Source: Leuctra nigra (Eukaryota > Arthropoda > Insecta > Plecoptera > Leuctridae). From it: a stretch of 64,000 nucleotides of DNA. The stretch is taken from the NCBI GenBank assembly GCA_934045905.1, contig OW203766.1:22686309-22750308 (forward strand), in the 5' to 3' direction. A program made the position numbers and the translations under genes. This document shows positions 49,459 to 61,075 of this stretch, in pieces; the first letter of the stretch is position 1, and every line of letters starts with the position of its first letter. The notes beneath the pieces were generated by a model. That model made no database searches and had not been told where the DNA came from. It saw nothing but the letters and a program-made list of their open reading frames with translations.

Positions 49459-49603
49459 AGAATAGAGAGAAGACAATTAGTCTCGACATTGACGCAGAAG
49501 ACAATGAGGCAGATTAATTTGCCACGGGCTCAGAAACCGCGGAGCAGTAACATTCGCAGAGCAATTCAGAACAGCATGCGGGGCTTCAGTCGTAACAGAA
49601 GAG
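49459..49603 (+). CDS. Candidate internal exon, basic protein of unknown function
   Basis: Between an acceptor (GCTCTGTAACAG) and a donor (AGAAGAG then GTAATT) the frame is open for 48 codons: RIERRQLVSTLTQKTMRQI, NLPRAQKPRSSNIRRAI, QNSMRGFSRNRR. It is rich in Arg, Gln, Ser and Asn, and the middle has more G/C third positions than its surroundings. It could be a linker in a nuclear or RNA-binding protein. Neighbouring exons with matching phase were not found. It is not a confident gene. Confidence 0.3.
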
Positions 49604-49716
49604 GTAATTATGAATGGTATAAATACCCTCATGGGACTTTACTGTTCTGTTCGCCTCTCTAGATACCTAACTAAAATAATTATTTTGAGGTTTCATGAGG
49701 CATTGTGAACATCACG

Positions 49717-49929
49717 TACACTCTACAATTCATAAAACGGTATTTGAACGAAACAGATTGGCTGCTGGTCAGGTTCATTGACAATTAATCCCTGTTATAA
49801 TCAATGAAATCAGAGCTCACCTACTAGAGGTAGATGACGAGTAAGCATAGACTTCATCGGATGATGCCATCACATTTTTTTCAGACAATCCATTTCTTTC
49901 AAATACCGTTTTATGATTTGTCGAGTGTA
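49717..49929. mobile_element. MITE with TA duplication, CACTCNACAAATCAT ends, copy A
   Basis: The element 49719-49927 starts CACTCTACAATTCATAAAAC and ends GTTTTATGATTTGTCGAGTG, flanked by TA on both sides. The inverted ends extend to about 45 bp including AAACGGTATTTGAACGAAAC. TA target sites fit a Tc1/mariner-type element. Copy B is at 57758-57998, in the opposite orientation. Non-coding. Confidence 0.75.
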
Positions 49930-50447
49930 CGTACGTTTAACAGAATAATGTGCATCGGCCAAGGTATACGGAAATCCATTTTACACGATATGAAAAGAAT
50001 TCCCGGTATTAATAACATTCATAACATTACATACTGGAGCAAAAAGCTGTCAAATATATATTCTTTCATGCATAAACTGAAATTGGTAGAGCTACTAAAA
50101 AAAACTACATTACCTATGTGTGTTGGAAGTGAAAAGCCGGTACGATAAACCGAATTTTTTGTGAGTGCTCAGGGGATCTCTAACCAACCCTGGTTAGTAG
50201 ATTTCTCCATGGGTGACTTTAAAGCGAGTGAAGTGTGTTTGCAAAGTGTTGACTATTTAAAGTAATCCACATGTGCACGTGAAACTATTCCTTTTTAGCC
50301 TCTGATTCGTTTGAAGTGTCAACCATAGTCATCTCTATTCATTATAACTTCTAAACATCTCGGGTAATTTTATAGAAACTTCTCGTTTTATATACCAGGT
50401 AAGACATCACTCAAGACCTCTTACTGACGTAAAAAGATATTCACGGA

Positions 50448-50702
50448 ATGGCGTTGTCTGACAAAATGGCTGACACAAGGGTACAAGCCTCAGGGCAAGG
50501 AAAATTATTAAAGACACTAGATTGGTTAGAAGAAAAGAAAATGCTCCTTACAGAAGTTATTTCTTATTTGCCTCGAGATATGGTATTGTCTGTTGCGTCA
50601 GGATGTAACTCCATCTATAAGCTTTCTTTATCTTATTACTGTTGTCCCAAATGGCAATCCGCATTCGAAAAGTTTTTCAGTTTCAACGTCATGACGTGTT
50701 AA
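50448..50702 (+). CDS. Short open frame of unknown function
   Basis: ATG to TAA, 84 codons. The first half looks protein-like (MALSDKMADTRVQ, then KLLKTLDWLEEKKMLLTEVI with helix character). The second half is Ser/Tyr/Cys-rich and less so. An acceptor-like TATATACCAG precedes by about 50 bases, but the frame is closed between. No promoter or homology recognised. Confidence 0.2.
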   Translation: MALSDKMADTRVQASGQGKLLKTLDWLEEKKMLLTEVISYLPRDMVLSVASGCNSIYKLSLSYYCCPKWQSAFEKFFSFNVMTC

Positions 50703-54785
<4,083 letters not shown>

Positions 54786-54916
54786 TGGGAGATAATATTG
54801 AGAGTAAGAATGTGTCGTGAGTTTTTTTAATCAACAAAGCAATGATTAGTTTTTTTAGTCTGTTAAATATAAACAGTTGATAAGGACTCGATTGCCATGA
54901 CAACAATCTATGAAAT

Positions 54917-55072
54917 TCTTAGGCCCGGTCTTTCAATACTCTGCTAAAGTCTCAATTAGCTCTTAACAGTTAGTTAGTGGTCATTCTAGGAATGTCATTG
55001 GTTGTTGTCATGGCAATATCGTCCTAATTAACTGTTTAAAAGTTAGCAAGGCATTTGAAAGACCTGCCCTTA
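54917..55072. mobile_element. GGCCCGGTCTTTCAATA MITE, copy 2
   Basis: The element 54920-55069 starts GGCCCGGTCTTTCAATACTC and ends GGCATTTGAAAGACCTGCCC, flanked by a perfect TTA duplication (54917-54919 and 55070-55072). It contains TTGGTTGTTGTCATGGCAAT. It establishes the 3-bp TTA target of this family, as in PIF/Harbinger. Confidence 0.8.
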
Positions 55073-55489
55073 GAGTTACCACTAAGTATACCTGTTAATC
55101 TTGACAACTGATTTAACCTACTGTTAAGTGTAACAGTTACTGAGGGCCAGTCTTTCAATACTCTGCTAACTTTTAAACCGTTGATTAGGACTGCACAGAA
55201 AAAAATATTTTGTTTAATTCAACTAAAACCTTATGTTTACGTGATTTAGTGTCTATATTTAGTTAGATTAACTAAACTTTACTTAATCCAACAAAATCAT
55301 TTATTGGTTTAACTAAATAAATATAGTAAAATCAATCAAAAAATATGTTTACTGATTGTATTCTTAAATTAGCGAATCTTTTTGGTTAGTTTTAGAATAT
55401 CAAAAGTTGATGTTGGAATTCACTAAACAGAGAAGCTTGATATAAGTATATTTCGGGGAAAAGGATGACAACCCGGTTATTTGTTTTAT

Positions 55490-55668
55490 GATGAAGTCTG
55501 TGATTGGTCAGTTTCGTCACGTGATTTCTTCCTTGCGATGACGTACTGCCACCGGCAGTTTGGCCGGCACGGCAGCCATTTTGCACGCTTCTCTCTCTCC
55601 AAGCAAGCAAAGCGATTCGTTTCATTATTGTGATTAAAATGCACTTTTAATATTAATATCGTCATGCT
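55490..55668 (+). promoter_or_regulatory. Promoter-like block inside the CACTA-like element
   Basis: A GC-rich block in AT-rich surroundings with a reverse CCAAT (ATTGG 55503-55507), an E-box CACGTG (55518-55523), a CRE-like TGACGTAC (55539), two GGC-rich phrases and GGCAGCCATTTTGCAC (55571), then a pyrimidine tract. It lies about 100 bases upstream of the first coding-like segment. Confidence 0.45.
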
Positions 55669-55770
55669 ATGCGGATATCTTATCTTGAAGAGTTTGAACC
55701 TTACAACATTGAAGAAAGACAACCATCAAGACATATTGAACGAGCAAGTTGTAAGAAAGAATTTCAAGAG
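55669..55770 (+). CDS. Cargo gene of the CACTA-like element, candidate exon 1
   Basis: An ATG at 55669 opens 34 codons ending at a good donor (CAAGAG then GTAAGA): MRISYLEEFEPYNIEERQ, PSRHIERASCKKEFQE. Phase 0. An earlier ATG at 55664 opens another frame that stops at the donor and closes early if spliced. The peptide is acidic-to-basic and not recognised. It follows the promoter-like block and precedes an intron full of TAGGTACC motifs. Confidence 0.4.
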
Positions 55771-55929
55771 GTAAGAATACTCAACACTACCTTGCCAAGA
55801 CTCATTCATGGTATGTAATGGTTTGAGGTTAATGTGTCTGTGTCTAATAAGTAGTTTCCCGTTTGTATGGACGCACCTACTTAGTTGTAAGAATTAGACA
55901 CAAAAACAATGACCTAACGTTAGAATCCA

Positions 55930-56310
55930 CCACATAAAATAGGTACCTAGGTAGTAAATACCGCATGGAATGGTCCTGCTGCGGTGTCGACAAATCAGTC
56001 AATTTTTTGCTTTTCACTCTGCAACAGTTTCTAGTAGGTACTACCTAGGCTAGTAGAAAGTAGGTAGGTACCTACCTAAACATAAGTGCATTTAATTCCG
56101 AAGTTATATTTGCCTAGGTATTTACCTCTAGAACTTAATCAGAAATACATGTTCATCAATAATCACGTGCGATGGTACCTAGGTAGTTTAGGTAAGGTAG
56201 TCTAATCATTTGTCTTTAATCAAAATCCGAAGAACAATCTTGCACCTTACCTACTGCACATTAAATGTAATGAATGAGGTAACCTAGGTACTTCCCTATT
56301 CATTACCTAC
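55930..56310. repeat. Cluster of CCTAGGTA / TAGGTACCTA motifs
   Basis: At least ten copies of TAGGTA or TACCTA variants, several palindromic (GTAGGTACCTACC, TACCTAGGTA), in the intron between candidate exons 1 and 2. A few more lie at 56467-56495. A dense low-complexity cluster of this kind is not seen elsewhere in the window. Confidence 0.6.
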
Positions 56311-56328
56311 TTTTTTTCTGGATAACAG

Positions 56329-56465
56329 GATGCGAATCACCCCAAAGACGGAGGGAAATCAGTACGCTGCATCGCTGTCATGAAACCAGGGAGCGCAATC
56401 GGTAAAGCTTCCGGGCTGATCTCAAGAAGAGCACATAATGAAGCGGACATACTTCCCTCTACTTC
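56329..56465 (+). CDS. Cargo gene of the CACTA-like element, candidate exon 2
   Basis: Preceded by an acceptor (TTTTTTTCTGGATAACAG) and followed by a donor (TTC then GTAAGT). In the phase left by exon 1 it is open for 45 codons: DANHPKDGGKSVRCIAVMKP, GSAIGKASGLISRRAHNEA, DILPSTS. GC content is well above the flanks. It leaves two bases. Splicing straight to the acceptor at 59059 would add only a few residues before a stop, so either the protein is about 86 residues or further exons lie between. Family not recognised. Confidence 0.45.
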
Positions 56466-57032
56466 GTAAGTACCTAAACTAAGTAGGTGTAGGTACACTT
56501 AACAAAGCAAAAAAGGATCGCTCAATAAATCTGATTTGTTGAAAAATCTAAGGTCACATCATTAGAAGCCAATCGGTTTGATCTCCTTGTCTCACTCTAG
56601 TATGTGACCTCTCATTTTAATAACAAGCATACATAGCGTGTTATTGAACATGCATTAGATTACAGTCATTAGATTGTAATGTAGGTAGTCGGTATCACAG
56701 ACGAAATATTGAAATAAGAGAAAATTATCTTGACTCTTAAGACCATGCAAAATTTTAAATTGATTGGACCAAGTCAGCTGATTTTAACAATGCACATACA
56801 TGAGCACCTAAATTGCATAGGTACAATGCACCTCTCAGCTAAAAAATTGCAAAATTTCACCATAGATGAAGTTGTGTGACCTGTAGTACCTATCCAACAA
56901 TGCAAAACAAATAATAAGAAATCGATAAAGAACAGAGGTCCGAGCAAAGTGTCAAAAGTCCCCCCCACCCCCCACCCCCAATGAAAGTGTTAAAGATAAA
57001 GTCGTGTTAATTTTGTAATGTTGTTTTAAAGA

Positions 57033-57113
57033 TGATGCTGTGTTCGAGAACATCAGAGCCTGGTGTGATGTGGCGACAAGCAGTTCCCTGGTCGCTGTAC
57101 AGCGATACCTAGT
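57033..57113 (+). CDS. Coding-like segment in the CACTA-like element
   Basis: The plus frame DDAVFENIRAWCDVATSSSL, VAVQRYLV ends at TAA with a GTATAA donor just before it. The acceptor would be TTTTAAAG, which is weak, and the phase does not follow exon 2. The minus strand is also open here (56952-57152). Offered as a possible exon or exon relic. Confidence 0.25.
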
Positions 57114-57755
57114 ATAATGACGGTCGGTGACTTTCATCGGAGGATTTTCCATCTTGGGGGCTTCAAGTGGATATGTATTGGTACGTTAATTTCCAAGTTT
57201 GTTTTTACAACTTTTAAAGTTTGAAAAGTCCATTCATTCCACTCAATAACTAGGTAAGTAAGTCCCATCCACGGACTTTCCAAAATTCTACTTTGCATTT
57301 GATGAAGCTCTCATTTTGGTTCTAAGTAAAATTTTAACAAGTTTGAAATGAGATGAACATGTTGTATGGAAACATTTTGTGTGGATTCTACTTTCATTTT
57401 CTCATGGAAAAACAAAATTAATTTAAATTATACATTCTATTGATACCTACAGTTTACAAAATTATACTACTTGAATTCTCTGAGAATATTATGTCAGCTT
57501 CTATGTTATTGTTTTGAAAAGTCTGAGCGGACTTGTTGTGTGGAACGGATTTGCTTTGCAAGCATTGTTTGTTATTGAACATGACAAACAATCTTCCAAA
57601 TTTGTTCAACAATAATTTTTATCATTATAAAAATTTTGATCATTTGATTATTTTCATAATTTTTTTTATTGAGTGGAACGGTCTTTTCAAAACTCAGAAG
57701 CTGACATCTTCTCAGGGAATTCATTGTAAATTGAAAACTGTATCTAGAGAATATG

Positions 57756-58000
57756 TACACTCAACAAATGATTAAAACGGTATTGAAAGAAATGGATTGT
57801 CTGAAAATCAAAAAAGTGATAGCATTATTCGCAATGCAGTCTATGCTAACTCTTCATCTAACTCTATAGTAGTTGAGCTCTGATTTCATTAATAATAACA
57901 AGGATTTATTGTCACGGAACCTGACCAGCAGCCAATCAGTTTCGTTCAAATGATCTCGTTTAATGATTTCGATTGTTTCGTTCATGATTTGTTGGGTGTA
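57756..58000. mobile_element. MITE with TA duplication, copy B
   Basis: The element 57758-57998 starts CACTCAACAAATGATTAAAAC and ends GTTCATGATTTGTTGGGTG, with TA on both sides. Its inner sequence (GAGCTCTGATTTCATT, CTGACCAGCAGCCAATC) is the reverse complement of copy A at 49719-49927. It inserted into the CACTA-like element. Confidence 0.75.
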
Positions 58001-58360
58001 CAATTTAAAATTAATTTTGTTTTTCCATGAGGAAATGATAGTTGAATCTACACAAAATGCTTCAATTATTGGACCATTTTTCTCATTTTAATGTTGTTAA
58101 ATTTTGCTTAAAATCAAATGAGCTCCATCAATATTGACCTGGCTCTAAAGTAGACTATTGACAACTTTAATGTTATAAATGTACATAAATATTCAACATT
58201 TTAGGGATTGAGGAGCCCCAATAATATGTATGTTGTTTATATCTACTTCCATTTTTGGTAGAGATAAAGATGTACATTGTTTTAATTGTTAAAATATATT
58301 GTACTCTTTGCCAGTCCGTAAACATTTTGTTGCTGAAAATAACAGTTCCAATTAGAGAGC

Positions 58361-58694
58361 TTAGGCCCGGTTGTACCAAGTCCCGATAAAATTAGCGGTA
58401 GGATTTATCGCCTGAAACCATGGCAACAGCCAATGAAACACAGCCATCTAGACTGCTAAAGTTCACTTTAAGGTAGGTTTACAGCTTGACGCTCGGCGCT
58501 CAACGCTAGCGCTGAAAGATGAACATGGTTTATAAAACTTTGACATTGAACGCCAGCGCTCAGCGTTGGCCAATCAGGAGGCTCAACGGCGAGCGCTGAG
58601 CGCCACACGTCGAACGAACGCCGAGCTGTAAACGTACCTTTAGTCTAAAGTGAACTTTATCTTACTTATCGGGTCATCGTACAACTGGGCCTAA
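58361..58694. mobile_element. MITE with TTAGGCCCGGTTGTAC ends, interrupted
   Basis: The left end TTAGGCCCGGTTGTACCAAG and the right end CGTACAACTGGGCCTAA are inverted copies. AAAGTTCACTTTA and TCTAAAGTGAACTTTATC, further in, also pair. Its middle is broken by the element at 58470-58640. It contains CATGGCAACAGCCAAT at 58419-58434. Confidence 0.65.
58470..58640. mobile_element. AAGGTA..TTTACAGCT MITE, copy 1
   Basis: Starts AAGGTAGGTTTACAGCTTG and ends CGAGCTGTAAACGTACCTT, flanked by TTA (a PIF/Harbinger-type target). The interior holds many GCGCT/AGCGC phrases and AAAGATGAACATGG. It is inserted in the MITE at 58361-58694. Confidence 0.75.
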
Positions 58695-58867
58695 AGGTAC
58701 GTTTACAGCTCGACGTTCGCTCAACGTTTGGCGCTCAGCGCTCGCCGTTGAGCCTCCTGGTTGGCCAATGCCGAGCGCTGGCGTTGAAGGTCAAAGATAA
58801 ACTATGTTCATCTTTCAGCGCTAGCGCTAAGCGTCGAGCGTCGAACGTCAAGCTGTAAACGTACCTT
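58694..58867. mobile_element. AAGGTACGTTTACAGCT MITE, copy 2, inverted to copy 1
   Basis: Starts AAGGTACGTTTACAGCTCG and ends CAAGCTGTAAACGTACCTT. Its reverse complement follows copy 1 throughout (AAAGATGAACATAGTTTATC, CCAGCGCTCGGCATTGGCC). The pair at 54-bp spacing forms a large imperfect palindrome. Confidence 0.75.
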
Positions 58868-58927
58868 TAGAGAGTTAGATTATCTTCAAAGGGCCAAGAG
58901 TTTTCACATTAATTCGTATTCAATTCA

Positions 58928-58968
58928 AAGGCTCACTTATCAACGCGTTACACCGAGCGTTTTCCTGG
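58928..58968 (+). mobile_element. Helitron-like 3' end fragment
   Basis: GGCTCACTTATCAACGCG, then TTACACCGAGCGTTTTCCTGG followed by T, matching the 3' ends at 18008 and 23405 with CTGG in place of CTAG. Only the last 40 or so bases are recognisable. Confidence 0.45.
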
Positions 58969-59058
58969 TTTAATTAAATTTAGTTTGGTCAAATGACCAA
59001 GAATATTTGTCCGGTCAATTGACCTTGAACTATCCCTAACTATTTTTATTGTTTTCAG

Positions 59059-59255
59059 ACTTCCGGAGAGATTTTGACTTCCGAGTGGCGAACGTGTGTG
59101 TAGATGGAGAAACTAAACCCTTTACAAGCAGACTCGTCAACCATTTGTCATCTTCATTGGCCCCGACATCTCTGCAGTCGAGACGTCTTCATCGACCCGA
59201 TCCAGTGCAAGGTGTATTCTTCACCCGAGTCGTTGACGTGTGCATTGAACATTAG
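59059..59255 (+). CDS. Cargo gene of the CACTA-like element, candidate last exon
   Basis: After a good acceptor (TATTTTTATTGTTTTCAG) the frame entered two bases in is open for 64 codons to TAG: FRRDFDFRVANVCVDGETK, PFTSRLVNHLSSSLAP, PDPVQGVFFTRVVDVCIEH. GC content is raised over the flanks. An overlapping frame from an ATG at 59104 is also open. An AATAAA follows at 59438-59443. The phase requires one leftover base, which exon 2 does not supply, so a further exon or a different join is needed. Confidence 0.35.
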
Positions 59256-59988
59256 CTATGAACACTCGTTCCACCGTAACCGATTCTGTTCGTAACGCAC
59301 GGTCATTGCGTATGATCATTGATTGGGGTTTGATGACCACGTGCGAGTTTGTACAAAGTGCGAAGACTTATGTTCTCTTTGAATCAATGCATTATTCTAT
59401 TTTGTTTCTACTTGTGTGTTCAATGTTTGTAAGTGTAAATAAAAATGTTTTACCTACTTCATTCTCAATGTTTGTAATTTCTTGTTTTCACCAAATCATT
59501 TTGTCCCAATAAACAAATTATTTAGTTAAATTAAATTAATAATTCATTTATATTAACTAAAGCATATTGTTAAAACAAGAAAATAATTTTGAATCTTAAC
59601 CTAATATGTATGTAAAACTAACCAAAATATATACTTAAATCTAGTTTATAGAGTTGATATCTTAGATTCAACTAAATAATTATACTTAATTCTACTAAAA
59701 GCATAGAGCTGATTCCGTAAACCAAGATGGCCGTACTAAAAGTTATTCTTAAATCTACTAAATAATATAGTGAAAACAACTAAATATTTTAAACATAAAA
59801 TATGTTTAACTTAACTAAGCTTGTCGTTGACTGTATAGTAAACATAGAATATAGTTAATTCTAATCATATTTTAGTAGATCTAAACAAATATTTTTTTGT
59901 GTGTGTATTGTCATGGCAACAACCAATGCCATTCCTAGAATTACTGTGTTAGCTGAGTGCTTTTAGCAGATTATTGAAAAACTGGACC

Positions 59989-60326
59989 TATGTGATGATT
60001 CTATGACACTGGTTGAATTTTCATGTAAATTTTGTCCTAATAAACTATTTACCACCAACCCTTAGTTCATTTCTGTATATAATCTAAAACATTTCTGCAA
60101 ATCTGCATTGCACTTAAATAAACACATACCATTATTACCATTATCATTACTGTGTATTTATGATCAATTTTAGTGACGAATACCATTTCGCTTTGTGTTT
60201 AATATACACATAATTAATTCTCCATTCATGTGTATCCATTACCTGGCAGCATACGTTTGCATTGTAAATGAGTTGAACAGTGGTTACAGTTAGCATAGCA
60301 TTGCAAACAATTGAGCGAATGCATAC
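59989..60326. other. Retroelement-like tail and unassigned sequence
   Basis: 60060-60155 contains TTGCACTTAAATAAACACA and (ATTACC)n-like sequence (CCATTATTACCATTATC), resembling the end of a non-LTR or SINE insertion. No coding pattern. Confidence 0.35.
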
Positions 60327-60463
60327 ACTGTTCCTAGCTGGACAAACATGCCTGGAATAGCATGGACGAATGCGAGCGCCATTTGCGTAGCTCCAGGCGC
60401 CAGGATCCGGTATTTGGCAAGAGATATTCCAATAAACGGGGAGAGGAATGTCAGAAGCGACGG
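60327..60463 (-). CDS. Candidate exon of a multi-pass membrane protein
   Basis: A GC-raised island. On the minus strand, after an acceptor-like GCTATTATTAG, the frame is open: PSLLTFLSPFIGISLAKYR, ILAPGATQMALAFVHAIPG, MFVQLGT, with a possible donor GTATGC. The frame continues open to 60290. Two hydrophobic stretches suggest membrane segments. The plus strand is also open over part of it, the acceptor has little pyrimidine tract and no partner exon was found, so this is weak. No family recognised. Confidence 0.25.
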
Positions 60464-60949
60464 CTAATAATAGCGAATTAATTATTTTATTAAAATTCGG
60501 ATACCTCGGGTATTTACGTTTTTATGAGCGTTATTTTCAATGTAGAATGAGCATGTTTAAAACGAACATTCTAGTCATAATTAATAGTAATAGTAGTATA
60601 GTATAATATAGTGGTAGTAGTATTATTATTACTTGGAAAACGCTCAGTGTAAAGCGCGCAAATTCTCGATCCGAAATTCCGTAGCTAACACAGAAATACA
60701 TCCATAATGAATTGACATAATGATCCACTCAATCAACATAAATTATCTGTCTTCCATTGAAACTTGAAAATTTAGCCATTTGTACACACTGGTACAGCAA
60801 ATCAGATCCTGTTGCACTGGAATTCCCATTTATTTCGATACTTCATTTCTGACATCTGTTTCAAAGTGTGTTTATAATTTAAAAAATGTATGATGCGATT
60901 GTAAACATTTTTAATAAAAAACTGCAGGTTCAAGAAAGGTTGTGCGATG
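60464..60949. other. Unassigned AT-rich sequence
   Basis: Nothing supported here. Confidence 0.4.
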
Positions 60950-61075
60950 TGAAATATCTGGCCGAACCGGGGCTCGAACATTTAACAGGAGCTAATTTGT
61001 TAGAGAATTTCACGGGTTCGAGTCCCGGTTTGCCATGAGACATATGTTTCATCCCATATATGTTCCTATTATGCG
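60950..61075. repeat. Two inverted SINE remnants facing each other
   Basis: GAACCGGGGCTCGAAC at 60964-60979 is a B-box on the minus strand, and GGGTTCGAGTCCCGGTTTGCC at 61013-61034 is a B-box on the plus strand. Each is followed outward by the ATATTT/TCATC tail of the family seen at 7290 and 28204. The A-box halves are missing from both. This is not a tRNA gene. Confidence 0.55.

Larger units (their letters stand above)
55194..59903. mobile_element. CACTA-like DNA element, 4,710 bp, nested in a MITE
   Basis: The left end CACAGAAAAAAATATTTTG and the right end, read inward, CACACAAAAAAATATTTG are inverted copies. A TG lies on both sides (55192-55193 and 59904-59905). CACAG/CACAC termini with a 2-bp (sometimes 3-bp) duplication fit the EnSpm/CACTA superfamily. 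Both subterminal regions (55200-55400 and 59510-59890) are packed with TAACTAAA/TTTAGTTA motifs, typical binding repeats of such elements. Inside are a promoter-like block, spliced coding-like pieces, a poly(A) signal and three or four smaller MITEs. No DDE transposase was recognised, so it may be non-autonomous with cargo, or an autonomous element of a form I do not know. Confidence 0.75.
55144..59988. mobile_element. GGCC..TCTTTCAATA MITE, copy 3, split by a 4.7-kb insertion
   Basis: The left part 55144-55193 (GGGCCAGTCTTTCAATACTC to ATTAGGACTG) and the right part 59904-59988 (TGTATTGTCATGGCAACAAC to GAAAAACTGGACC) join to the same order as the reverse complement of 34031-34170. That copy reads through GATTAGGACTGTATTGTC without a break. 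The two pieces are therefore one MITE interrupted by the element at 55194-59903. Confidence 0.85.
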
